Source: Nematostella vectensis (lineage: Eukaryota; Cnidaria; Anthozoa; Actiniaria; Edwardsiidae). Taken from it: a stretch of 64,000 bases of DNA. The stretch spans positions 4,040,498 to 4,104,497 of the forward strand of contig NC_064045.1 in the NCBI RefSeq assembly GCF_932526225.1, written 5' to 3'. Shown piece by piece: positions 27,465-59,545 of this stretch. The notes under the pieces were generated by a model, which saw only the letters and a list, made by a program, of their open reading frames with translations, was not told the origin of the DNA and made no database searches. Positions within the stretch are counted from its first letter, which is position 1; every line of letters begins with the position of its first letter. Made by a program: the position numbers and the translations under genes.

Positions 27465-27935
27465 ATGTACATTACAGCACGTGATCAATGTACATTACTG
27501 CACGTGATCAATGCACATAACAGCACGTGATCAATGCACATTACAGCACGTGATCAATGCACATTACAGCACGTGATCAGTGCACATAACAGCACGTGAT
27601 CAGTGCACATTACAGCACGTGATCAGTGCACATAACAGCACGTGATCAATCCCGTTACAGCACGTGATCAATGCACATTACAGGACGTGATAAATGCACT
27701 TAACAGCACGTGATCAGTGCACATTAAAGGCACGTGATCAGTGCACATTAAAGCACGTGATCAATGCACATTACAGCACGTGATCAATGCACATTGCAGC
27801 ACGTGATCAGTGCATACAGCACGTGATTAATGCACATTACAGCACGTGATCAACGCACATCTCAGCACTAGATCAGTGCACATCACAGCACGTGATCAAT
27901 CCACATTACAGCACGTGACCAATCCACAGTAATGG
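27465..27935. repeat. ~23-bp minisatellite with an E-box, ~20 copies
   Basis: The unit is AGCACGTGATCAATGCACAT plus TAC, with A/G changes and a few deletions. Nearly every unit keeps CACGTG followed by ATCA. Confidence 0.94.
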
Positions 27936-27959
27936 CGTGTCATCAATAATGGAAATAAA

Positions 27960-29515
27960 CTTTATCAATAGATGACATTTACTTCCTTATTATCACAGAT
28001 AGCTATATTTTGTACACATTAATAATAATGATAACTACCCTACTAGCCGGCAAACGAATATAAAAATTATAGATCGAGAGTTCATTCGTTAGGATTCGAT
28101 GTTGAGGTTTTTAGACATCTTCGATACCTTTAGACTGATCTCAATTCGATAATAGCTAAAAATTCTCGAGTAACCTCAGTTGTGATGTGGACGCGTCCCA
28201 GGACTACCAAAAATGTCAACTGAAAACACGTTAAGGTCAACCGAATTTCTATCCTGTTTTTTGAGTGACATATATAACACGTTCCTAGTAGTAAAATTAC
28301 TCTAACTGCTTGCTGTAGACGATTCACCACACTGCTACATAACTAAAAGGGACCGAGTTATCCTTACCAGAATGCGACGCCTTGTTGTTTTTTAATCAAA
28401 AGTCTCTATCGAGCCCGTAAATAATTAACCTTTAGATACGTAACTTTCAAGACTTTTGTTTTCTTAAACTAGGTCCTATGCACAATAAATAAGATATTAT
28501 ACCAGCCTGAGAATTCAAGAAATGTGTTTCTGGTGGAAAAGTTGCAAAGCATCCTGGGTACGTTGGCCCTTTTAATGATCAAATTTACGAAATTATCGCA
28601 TATTTACGCTAAGATTCTATCATTAGCCATTCGTACAGAAAACAGTTCCCACTAGAATTACAAAAGATGTGAGGTGAGCGGAGTTTAATCCCTGCCGGTT
28701 GTTCGGGATCCCTGTGGTTGTCCGTTAGGAAAGGGGAGCTGGGGGGAGCCATGCCTTTCGAGAGCGAACTAGGTTGCGTTTGTACTGTACACCCCTGTGT
28801 ATCCAGGGGGGGGATGGCCCAGGGGGGCCGGTTCCCCCTTTTAGCAGACATCTAAAATGCAGGAAAAAATGCCTTGAAAGGGCCTTTTGGGCCCCCTCCT
28901 GTTACAAATCCTGGCTACGCCGCTGATACATATAAAACGTCGGTAGCCGTGTCGTGCAGGTGAAAGCAAGAACTTTTGATAAACAATAGAGCAAGTTAAC
29001 GGAAATGAAAGGCACTGTCCTCAAATACCTTCAACATTCCCTAAATATTTTCTTCTAGTTAAATACTTCATTATAAGGTTAAAATTCTATTAAATACAGT
29101 TGAAGAACTACCAATGATAATATGACAAACATACTAGACGCTAAGTCCTTGTTCGTGATACATGGGGTTCGTCCCTCAACCTATCAAACATGGGGGAGAG
29201 ATCGAACTGCCCATGCTTCACTAATAAGAACAGCCAAGGGAAAGTGTTTTAGTGCTACCTAACAATGCTACGATTTTTCTGCTAGGATAATAAAGTTGGC
29301 GTAGTTTCCTAGATAGCAATGGGGGAGCTTCCTTCTATTTTGTCATACATTACGCGATCACACTAATTTCTAAGTCAAATTTTCAAATGCTGAATTAAAC
29401 TTCACGAAACATTTTGTAGCACTTTAACATATAGCCATAAAGTTTAATCCACCATCGCGTATACAAAACACTTTTTCAACCATACACCGGATAATGATTA
29501 TTTTTCGATGTTGTG
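27960..29515. other. Intergenic with old transposon-like debris
   Basis: No gene recognised. A G/C-run-rich stretch at about 28680-28930 ends in AATCCTGGCTACGCCGCTG, a phrase typical of decayed dispersed repeats in animal genomes. Confidence 0.4.
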
Positions 29516-29521
29516 ATTTAA

Positions 29522-29766
29522 AGCCGCATTGTCACCAGTTTACTTCCGGTCGATTACCTAACAATATCCGATGATTTTTAACGAAAAACGCGAAAAATAT
29601 TTCAAAATATTGAAAGCAGTGTGTCTATTGGAAGTTTCTTCGAGGATGTGATTGATAATTTAGTGCGGATGGCCTGTTAAATATCTCGGTTCTAATAGAT
29701 TCTTTTGTCTTTCAACGGTTGAGGTTTCCATCGGACCTTCGGAAGTAAACTGGTGACAATGCGGCT
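29522..29766. mobile_element. TTAA-flanked MITE with ~27-bp terminal inverted repeats
   Basis: AGCCGCATTGTCACCAGTTT plus ACTTCCG at the left end is repeated inverted at the right end. TTAA flanks both sides (29518-29521 and 29767-29770), the target duplication of piggyBac- or Kolobok-like elements. A diverged inverted copy lies at about 62497-62725. Confidence 0.85.
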
Positions 29767-29954
29767 TTAAATACCGTTAGTATTACTCTGAGGCCACCCT
29801 GGGCAAAGTCCTGAAGCTCAAACATCAATTAGTGCTCTTTTAGGTATCACATGTGTTGACATTATAGCCTGGGACGGGGGGTGATCGTCGGCAGAGTCAG
29901 AACTTTCGGTGTGATCAAGAGCATTTCTTACACTTCTTAAGACAACACACTTGG

Positions 29955-30355
29955 CGTGGTCGAAGTAATGTATACCTCTAAACAATAGCACATTGGGTGT
30001 GGCCGAAGTAATGTATACCTATAAACAATAGCACATTGGGTGTGGTCGAAGTAATGTATACCTCTAAACGATAGCACATTGGGTGTGGTCGAAGTAATGT
30101 ATACCTCTAAAAGATAGCACATTTGGTGTGGTCGAAGTAATGTATAACTCTAAAAGATAGCACATTGGGTGTGGTAGAAGTAATGTATAACTCTAAAAGA
30201 TAGCACATTGGGTGTGGTCGAAGTAATGTATAACTCTAAAAGATAGCACATTGGGTGTGGTCGAAGTAATGTATAACTCTAAAAGATAGCACATTGGGTG
30301 TGGTAGAAGTAATGTATAACTCTAAAAGATAGCACATTGGGTGTGGTCGAAGCAA
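29955..30355. repeat. 43-bp minisatellite, ~9 copies
   Basis: The unit contains AGCACATTGGGTGTGGTCGA then AGTAATGTATA.CTCTAAA, with small changes between copies. Confidence 0.94.
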
Positions 30356-30359
30356 TTCT

Positions 30360-31196
30360 AACCCTTGAGGCACTACTGTTAGATACCAACAAAGAAGCCA
30401 TAGCTATGACGCACTCAGCTGCCTTGAAAAATTAAAAAAGACGTAAAATACGTTTCCGAAAACATTAGCGTGAGACCCGCTAAGGGATAGAATAATCGGA
30501 AGAATTTTATACCTTAGACGTAATGGTTGTTTACAACATTTTTCATTCTCTCGAGAATGGCGAATGGTTAATACATAATGGTTAATTCAATTAGAAATAT
30601 TGGAGAAATAGCCGATGTAAGGAGAACTCATGTTCTCCCGCCGATGTCTACATGCTAGAAAAAGATCATAATATAGACATCCCGCCGATGTCTATATGCT
30701 AGAAAAAGATCATAATGAGATAAACATCAGGCGGCCAAGCGTTCAAATTCCGTTTGTCCGAAAATTAGTCGGCTGCGGAACACACCCCTGTTTACGTGCC
30801 TGAGTATTAGCAGTTTGAGCGTCGGTACTTCACCCGGGTTGGCCAACAGTGACGGTAAGAATAAGGGCAAAAACTAAGTTGAATATTGTACAATTTAATA
30901 ATATACTTGCTAATCTGTGCTTCAAATTCTGATATACGGTCCTCTAACATCCATCTAACGTCTGACATATTATTCCAATGAAAATGGAAGTAATTTCGAG
31001 ATTTTTCCAGTACTAAGCACAGGAGTTAACTGTGTCTACATTAGATCTTTAGTTACATGTACTATTCTCTATGTGCAACGAATAACAAACCTGAAAAATT
31101 CAAGGAGAGCTACGATAACTTCACCTGACTATGAATATTATTTCCTCTTATGGGTACAACATATGGTATCCCTAAGGGCAACAACGAGTCGCCTTT
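30360..31196. other. Intergenic, 3' flank of the PKC gene
   Basis: Contains a tandem duplication of a ~54-bp segment (about 30636-30717, CCGCCGATGTCTA...CTAGAAAAAGATCATAA). The PKC 3' UTR should lie at the right end, but I see no clear AATAAA on the minus strand next to the stop codon. Confidence 0.45.
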
Positions 31197-50354
<19,158 letters not shown>

Positions 50355-52700
50355 TTTGACTCAGTGTTACAGGCAAGCCTTGCTCGGGCGACACACTTTG
50401 GGGACTGAACCGAGCTGTGACGTCATACGAAAACATTATTCATTTGGGGGAGGGGAGAGAGGGCGTCAATTTACCATAAACTTGAAGGCACTAAATTAAT
50501 TATATGCGGGTAATTCCGTAATATCCGATCCGGTTTATGTTTATAGTATCGAAAGGATAAAAAGAATTTCGAATTAATATTTATGTTTATCTTTTTTGTG
50601 ATGTTGCGTAGTTTATTTTATCTTGAGTAAATCTACTAAATTTGTGAGAGTAAACGCCCCCAAAAAAGGCGAACTCATCCTCTGTTCTTATCACTAATTA
50701 TCATTTTGTTTTTGATTTCCTTGCTTCCGAGACTTAAAAAATAAAATAAAACTAATTGTTTGTTTTATCTAAACAAATATTCGTTTTCATTGTGGATTTT
50801 AGGTAAATTAATGCAATTGCTCTATTGCCATTTATGAATGTCTACTGAAACGATATGTAGACCACTTACTTCCTAGCAACTGATTATGATAACGTCAAAC
50901 ATGTATCCCCAGCTTAGCTCAAGGGCCTCCTGTGGAAAGTGACCGCCTCACCCCATCCCCAACCTTCTCGACTGAACAATGTTGGCATTCCATCATACGC
51001 ATCTTCTTCCCCGGCTTGTAATTTAAATTTACGAAGAAAAAACAATACACACGGCGAAAATCGATAAGTGCAAACATTTCTAGCCCCGGAGGCTCCGAGG
51101 GAGATGGTTTGGTGTTATCAGCGCTGATTTCCCCCAATATCCTATGTTTTTCATCGAAAATACAAGCTTAGAAATAAGCTAATGCTTGTCTCCTAAGGAA
51201 TGGTGTACTTGTATGCCCAAGTGCCACGAACCATTCAAATTGCGTGTTCCTTAATCACGTATGCGCACTACAAAATAACTTTGACTTTCGTTATTCCCTT
51301 TGCCCTAGGCATTCCGCTTTTGTTTTAAAAGTGCCGAGTCTGCGACGTTTCGCAGAAGTCCAGTGACAGATCTGTCGTTTAACCATCAATTATGTTCCCA
51401 AGCAGAATATTTGTCAATACCCCCCTTGGCTTTCAGTGCCAATTCCAGAAAGAAAAATCATTTTTTTCCTCATACAAGTACTTTATGGACGCCAATTTAA
51501 GGAGGTGAAAATACAGGTAGTGCGGGGACCTCTGGGTAGGAGGGTAGGAGGGGGTTCTTCACTGGAATCACACAAACTTCGTTTGTAGTTGTTAGTGTCC
51601 TTTTGTACCAAAACGTCTATTGAGTTCGTTTGGCCAGTTATCCGTGTTGATTTATCCTGTACAGAGCGCTTTTCCACGAAACTCCACCCCCCGCCCTTCT
51701 GACGATCTAATTACTTGACCCGTTTAACCCAGTGCCACAATTTGTGCACTCGGCTCAGATCATGGTGATCCCCCTCCATAAAAAAATCTTTTCTAAACTA
51801 GGAAAAAACATTAAAGCCGAGAAAGCATTCTACAGAAGAATTTCAATTGTCATGAATTATCTCACGAAGTGTTTCAGGTGAATCCACACGAGGCATAAAA
51901 AGATAACGATCACGGCGAGCGCGGCAAATGAATCAACGATTTATAGGAGGAACCTGTCAAAACTCGAGTTTGCACAAAACAATCTCCATTAATGTTTTGT
52001 CACAAAAGTTAGTGGCCCCTCCATAGGAGCCGATCATCCGAGATAAGCAACTAAAACCATCTTTAATTCTTTGCGGTTAAGATAAATGAGTGCGAAACGC
52101 TCCAAGTACTAATCGGAAATTGAAGTTAAACGTTATGAATTCATCTCCGACGGAAAACAATTCGGAACTTTATCAGGAATTAGAACTAGGCCGCGAGATG
52201 ACGCCGCTTTGTGGTCACGGATTGAGTGGGTGTTGAAAAAGGCCATCCTTTGTACGGTCGAGAAGCACACCTGCCGAATAAGATCCTTGTCTTAGAACGA
52301 AACAACCTAAAAACAGGTAGAAGGATAATAGCTCGCTTCTGATGTGACATCATGCTTTATGCTTGCCGGTTCAATGAGCGAAACCGCTGATCCACGTTTC
52401 CGCTTGTTTGCCTTCCTGTATTTTGTTTGTTTCATTGATTTATCGTGTTAAAGTTATTGTACATGCGTACTTTAAAACTATTTTCCTACCTAAAGATGGT
52501 TTAGGGTTAAGGATATAGCTTTATGCTAGCCATTTTTTTCCTGTTTTGCCGTGAGAGCCCGTACCAGAAATAACTCTTTTCGAGCCTTCGCCGTTTGGCG
52601 AGAGGCCGCAAAAACATTGGACCGACATAATGAAAAATGTTTAGAATATAAGGCCAAGAATTCCTTTTATTGCTCATTGACTAATAAAAAGCAAGATATC
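50355..52700. other. Intergenic, 5' flank of PKC
   Basis: No gene recognised. The PKC 5' UTR and promoter should lie at the left edge. Only short open frames are present. Confidence 0.5.
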
Positions 52701-53122
52701 AGATATGCGACTTTTTAAATTTTGATGCAACCGTTTTCAACTGTCGAGAAGTAAATTTACATAAATTTTTAGGTTTTAACTCCACCCCTTTTGGTGTCGC
52801 TTTTGACACCAAAATAATGTAAGAGTTAAATACCCTTGAATAGCGAGGACGGAGGCAGTTCGCGGTATAACAGCTTGTGTGTTTTAATCCCCAAAGCCCC
52901 TCGCAATAAGCCAACAAATCGACCGCCTACACAATTTGACGCACTTTTTTTCTTTCATTGCTTTACCCCCTCCGGGCATAAATAGATCCGATACATTTTT
53001 GCCCTCTGTTTCCGTTTAGCCCAAAATTTTGAGAAAGTATCATTATTTTGATAGTTTATTGAGATTGGTATTTTGTATCGAGGTCATTCTTTTGTGGTCG
53101 CCGGCTCTTATTCCTAGCCTAA

Positions 53123-53406
53123 CGTCACAATTTAAAAATGCATAATTAAATATCGTATAAAGCAATCGATTTTTTGTAACGCTTGATACATATTTAGGTA
53201 CATTTTAAACGCGCGATCGTGTAAAAGTCACATCCACTCAGAAAAGTGAGGGGGCGGGGATATTTTGTTCGATTGGTCTTTTTGATTACTACCACCGAGA
53301 CTTTGAGTTACTGATCAAAATGCTTGCTTTTCTATGTTTTCTGCCGAACAAAATGCCAATCGATTGCTTTATACGATATTTAATTATGCATTTTAAAATT
53401 GTGACG
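53123..53406. repeat. 48-bp near-perfect inverted repeat (foldback element)
   Basis: 53123-53170 (starts CGTCACAATTTAAAAATGCA) is complementary to 53359-53406 with one visible mismatch, separated by 188 bp. It is probably a foldback MITE; no target duplication was identified. Confidence 0.85.
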
Positions 53407-53419
53407 AAACTGAGATTCG

Positions 53420-55100
53420 ATACAATTTCCCGAATGCCCAACCATCCTGTCAATCACAACTCGTATCTTCTGCTACAGGGATCGGATCATCAAACTATTT
53501 GGCCATGCCATGTAGCTAGGGATGAACTTTATAAAAATGTAACATTTGTTTAAATTGCTGTTTCTATGGCAACGGAACGGTGAACCCGTTGAATTTACTA
53601 TTCGCGAAGTGCTGTTCGCTACAGGGAAATTTTTAATAAATAAGCTATCGGATATTGAACATCAGACCTTGGTCGACACTTAGAGGACGTTTTATTAAAA
53701 TCTATAAGAGAAATTCTGTGGAATTTCTATTTTTAGTCACTCTATTATTTACCTACTTTGAAATTCGCACCTGAAAAAAATCCGTACGGGCTTGTAAACC
53801 GATTGATATATGGTTCGATAAAAAAATTTCAATTACAGAACGCAAACGTCAGAGTGTGTTCGATTGTCTATCGCATCAATGAAGCGAGTAAGGTTCGATG
53901 TAGTTCGACGACCGAGTTATCGATTGATCAGGCCGAGGTTCTTTCACCTTCCTTCCTCCGTTTCCGCCGACTTTAGAATTTGCCCTTTTCCGCCGCTATT
54001 CCTGTCGTAAAGAAACCTACTTATTACTTGTATTATTTGTGAGATCCAAGCCCACGCACTACACCAAAAGTGTAATCGGTTTGCCTGAAAATTGCAAAGA
54101 TGCTACATTTTAAAATCGATCGATCCAATCCATCCAATTGTCAGTCTCTTTGCATCTTAAAGAAATAACATACCATTTGGAGGCTCAATCCAACTGTTTT
54201 CTTGATTTTTATGTCGTAGAAATCATCCTTGAGCATTCTAAAAAAAACTTACAGGGATACTAGCCCTTCGTCTTGTCTTCCATTTTGTAAGGAGTCTGGA
54301 AACAAGCGTTTTATGACACCACAGAAAGGCCACAAGTGCCCATTGCTTGCTGTCCCCCCCCCCCCCTCGGGTGAATACGACGCCTCTGTATTTTCCAAGC
54401 ATTCTGTCTACAATACCTATCAAACAAAGTCACGAAAAAGAAGTCCTAGATGCTTGATTTTGTGGTCACCCACATGATTTTTTTCAAGAGCATAAGTGCT
54501 GCTAATACGCAAGAGCTGAGTGAACTTTTATGTAATACGACCATAAACATGCGTAGACTTGTGTTTCTCTATTTTTAGGAAAGGCTGGTTCGATTTCATG
54601 GGCGCGCTTGCGCATAATACTCTGTTTTGCGGTTCGATTTGACTATGAAAGCAAGCTCTGGATATGTACTACTACGATTGTGGGAAACTTGAAGCTTCAA
54701 TTCTTCAAATAAGACCTGATGTACGTCCCAATCGTTTGTCGCAGATCGCAAAGTCGAACCGCAAATCCATGCGAAATGTCATTGCCTCCCTAATCGATCA
54801 TTGCCTACCAATACATAGAAAAAAAAAAGCGTTGACGACATTTTGTTGTCGTGGTCGTTATGCATTCAAACATTCTGATTATTTTTCTCGGATGTCTCAA
54901 ATCGTCTAGACACTCGAGGTATTTCCGTTTCCCACCGCCCTGTGTTGGTTTCTATTGTGAGGCATCGCCTCGGGTTATTACGATTCGCACACTCAATGCG
55001 CATGGCTGGAGCAATACTGCCACCGATCCAGTGTCAAGGCTGTCATTATATCACACATCTGTTTACACACAGAGCCGCTTCGATTTTAACAGAGCTCATC
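53420..55100. other. Intergenic, 5' flank of the LRR gene
   Basis: Short open frames only. A C-run lies at 54354-54366, and a GGCTGGTTCGATTTCATGGG-type stretch with scattered TCGAACCGCAAA at about 54583-54770 may be a decayed MITE. Confidence 0.45.
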
Positions 55101-55105
55101 AAAAA

Positions 55106-58100
55106 ATGGCTTGGGAAAAAACACTGCTGAATCTTAGGAACGTTGTACAAATTTTATTGGTCGTATCACTGAGAGTGAAACTAGGCGCTTGTTGTCCTAG
55201 CGTATGTCAGTGCGGTGAAAGAAGTCTTGTCAAATACATTGAATGTAGTCGAGCTAACTTTACTGTGTTGCCGAATGATATACCGGTGGAAACAACAGAA
55301 CTGTAAGTTGTACAATTCTTCTGTGATTGCCTAACTGGTTATTCGATATCAGCGATTTCTATTATGTTGACATTTACAGCTGATTATCGGTGCGAATTTA
55401 CAAACTGATTTTCACTCAGAGTCAATCATCCACCCCTCATTCTGAATTGATTTCTGTTATCAAAGACAGGTTAAATCGGATACCCAAATCCATCAAAGGA
55501 TTCAAAACTATTTAAAGAATGACATAAGAAAAGGATACTTTAATTCTGGGTTTCTTACTGAGGGTATATCATTCACAAATCTAATTTCTATTAAATTCGT
55601 TTCAACCTCTTTGGTGATCTTTGTAGTCGGCCTTTGAATTTATTCTCTTTATTTGTTTACTTGTCGGTGCTTTTATGCGCTCTGGTAGGCCCTAAAGAAT
55701 GCTCAAATTCGCCAAAGGCATTCAAATAAACTGCACAAAGCAAACATTTGACAGATTATTAAAAAATCAAGCAATTGTACACGAAATTTGCTAGTTTCTG
55801 TTCCCGCTTGTTTGTTTCAGCAATTTCGTGCGTAGGGCAAAGTGCCTTCTCAAAAAGTCGTGACATGGCTTCATCAGAAAAGCTTCGCTGCACACATAAA
55901 ACCAAAACAACTCTAAAAACCTCTCCTTAAAACATACAATACTTGAACTTATCAAAAACTTTCCCTTCTATTTCCACAGAGTTTTTTTTCTGTCCTCTAA
56001 AGTGAGTGTTATAAAAAAGGGAAAGTGCTTGATGAACACAGATAACATCAATATCTTTATCTTTTACAGATATTTCTCAAGAACTCAGATCTTCAATCTA
56101 GTGGAAAACGCTTTCCAGCAGTTACCTAATCTGGAAATAATGTGAGTCATCTCTTTTTAATAGAATAAAGAGGTTCTTTTTTCACCATATTTGAATAGGT
56201 CGTTAACTTTTTACTTCAATACATATTGTCTCGAAAGCACCTCACACACAAACGAGGAACGTGCGAGAATTTCGTATTTTCCTCATGCTTTATGATGGAA
56301 ATTACTGCCAACACGTAGAAAAAGGAAGTTCCTTGGGTGGTATTAAAGGAAATATTGCCGTTTTTTATGGGTCAATGGAAGGAACGGAAAATATACTTGA
56401 TTAAATACATCTCAAGTCTTCTGCGATAAATTAGAAATGACAGCTTGTGGTCTTGTTCGGCTTTATAGCTCTTCAGTAGTATTATTCATTAATTTAAAAC
56501 TAGTGATGTCATGTCATGACAAGCTTCACAGAGAGCCTCGCCTAGAATTTTTGCTATTTTTTTTCCTAGAACATTATCTTTCTAGCGAAGTATATAAACA
56601 TTTCTAAAATCGGGCACGCGTCTTCTCTTGTGTTGCGGTATAAAACAAAAAAAGGTGTGCATTGTTTCGCTAGATCTCAAACTGTGAATGCTGTGAAGAA
56701 AGGATAATTTTCTAACGAAAAGACGCACGGCACCTTAGAATTCATTGGAAGTCGACTTTATTAAACAGAGAAGAACAGGCAGGACAAGAATTCGTTCCTC
56801 TTGATCAGAGAGATTCTCAATGACAATGTCGATGATAGCAGTGTAAAATACTTTTCTTTACTTTACCAATGATAAAATATTGGCATGTTCGCTTCATAAC
56901 ATTGAAAATTAGTCATACACACCCGATCTTGATCTGATAGGGTTAGGAACCGCTCATGAATGACTTCAATATTGTTACGGTGTCTTTCATTCACAAGTGT
57001 CAATCATTGTCATGTTTGCATTCCAGCCCCCGGTCTATTTACTGAATGGTTGTGGACAGGATTAGAGGAATTTGGGGATTTTGCGCTGTCTTTGAAATTT
57101 GACTCTTCCTTTTGGAAGTACCGCCACATAAGCACTGGCAAATGAATATGGTTGCTCTTGATTTCAGTGAAATTTCAAATAATCAAATAGAAAATATAAC
57201 AGACGGAGTCTTTCGAGGATTAACAAAGTTAACTGAACTGTAAGTACAATATTTACCTTCTTTACCCAACAAATCCACCCCCCCCAGAAAACGTACCACA
57301 CCCTTCCCACACCCATTTCACACCCCCATTATAATGCATCCCAAATCCAGTTGCCATGGCAATAACATTTTGAGTCTTTAAATAAAGACATTCACCGAGC
57401 CCTCCTATTTTTTGTCTTCTTGTTTTTGTTTTTACATTGGAATCCTTATACAGTGGAACCTGGATTTTACGATATGCCTCGGGAGAAAGAAAATGTATCG
57501 TAAAATCGAGGTATCGTTGCATACAGGTCCTCGATTTTACGATATAAAGGAAAATCCATCGAAAATATCGCTGTAGCGAAGTAGGTTTGATTATCAACTT
57601 TTACAAAATAAAAATATGGTAACTCTACTCTGTGTAAGACTGTACAGTTACTTTCTGTGAGACTGTAAATCTTCATTTAAAGATCTGTCAAGTCAAAAAA
57701 TCGTTAACTGTACTATACGTTGGCGGTGATTTGAGTTTCTCTCTCTTTGTTGATAGACAGGTAGAAATTACGCTTGGGAAAACAGATTCGTATCGTAAAA
57801 TCGAGAATATCGTTGCATCCAATATCGTTAGATCGAGGTAATTTCTTATACATTTCACTGTATTTCCGCCGGGAGAAAGGAACGTTATCCTAAAATTAAA
57901 GGTTATTGTAAAATCCAGGTTCCACTGTATAACGAGCCTCTATATAACTCGATGAATAACCTAATCCCCCCCCGCCAAATCCTTATTTCAAATTATTCAA
58001 TCAATGAAATTAAGGTCCTCATTTAGCAGGGAACTTTTTACATAACGAACACTCCCACCGAAATCCCAATCTAAAGCGAGGGAAAGTGTGGAGTTCACGA

Positions 58101-59513
58101 AGCGCCAAAGGGTCATTAAAATCCAAAAAAGAAAAATCTCCTAGATGCAAATGCGTGACAGTAGAATTGAACCCCAACAAAACAATCAATCCAGAGCAAT
58201 TAAACATCGAGGCCATTTCCTCTTCTTCTCATTCTATTTATTTCTTCCCTTTCCTTTTCTTTTCCTTCATAGGTCCCGAGTACGCAATTATTGAAACATT
58301 TCTAAACGGATTTTTATCCATTTTCCTTTTTCAGGAGGCTCCCCGAAAATGGTATAAAAAGAATAAGCGTGAATGCATTTAAAGGGTTGAAGTCCCTAAC
58401 AACGTTGTGAGTAGATTTTAGACTATGAGTACATTTTGTGTGATAATTGCAAATCAATGTAAACAGGAATTTCATCATCAACGTGACACGATATGCAATA
58501 TTTCTACTTTTGTCATTCACAGGGTATTGTCAAATAATAAACTTCACAGTTTACCAAGATATTTATTAGCAGATTTACCAAATTTACAAGCACTGTAAGT
58601 ATCTAATTGCTTTTGTTTGTGTTGCTATTTAGCTATAAATTATAGGGAGATCACTTTATGGAATATAAAAAATAATTTTATGTATCATATATCAGAACCT
58701 TTTTAAATTACAATATAACTAATTTAGTTAGAATAATTAAGTTAAAGCGTCGCAAGGACGATTGAGGAAAGAAGTAATTATCCTGTTTTTTTGTTGTTGT
58801 TTAAAAAAAATAACCCTATGAATTTGACTAGTAAAGAAATAACCGGAAAATGTCATTAGTTCGCAGAAATACTTTATCCAAATGTAATTCACAAATTTTA
58901 AAGATTAAAATTTCAATATCAAACATGTTGTGTTGCTATAGCATGCATTCTGAGTGTTTAAAATGCATTTTTGATGTCTTTTAGGGCAGCCCGCTCAATA
59001 CGGACACCTCGATAATACGGACACTTATAAAAGTCCCGAGGATGTCCGTATTAACGGGGTTCCACTGTATTTTGAATTACGGGAGCCAGAAGGCGATTTA
59101 CCTGTTGGAAATTATCGGCGTTTGTAAACAGTAAAATTAATATTTATTACTGTTCAACAGCAATGTTAATGATAATTATCTTCAAGAACTGCCGGAAGAC
59201 ATGTTGGGGAATAACACGAAAATCACCGGACTGTAAGTGCTATTTTGCAGTGTCAAATTACGATTGATACCGCAAAAGTTGTATGACATAGAACGATTGA
59301 TTTTGCATTTTGATTAAGTCTTAAAATTGTTATTTTCTATCTGTAGTTATGCAAGCAATAATAGAATCACCTCGATTAGTAGTAAATTACTCAAGAACAG
59401 AAGATTGCAAGTTATGTGAGTAAATACTGTGAATGCTATCAACACCACTTCAAACGTCATTTTCAAACGTCATTATCATCCTCATCATCCTCATCATCAT
59501 CATCATCATCATC

Positions 59514-59545
<32 letters not shown>

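Noticed and set aside
27465-27935. CRISPR array
   Set aside because: Units are contiguous with no unique spacers, and the genome is eukaryotic; it is a minisatellite. The same holds for the other arrays.
54851-55105. Upstream in-frame ATG as the start of the LRR protein
   Set aside because: The extension lacks a signal peptide at its start and runs through non-conserved sequence; ATG 55106 directly precedes a typical signal peptide.
55470-55515. Extra LRR exon between the first two LRR-gene exons (reads LNRIPKSIKGFKTI after an AG)
   Set aside because: A stop codon follows before a full repeat and donor; including it breaks the frame. It may be a decayed LRR exon.
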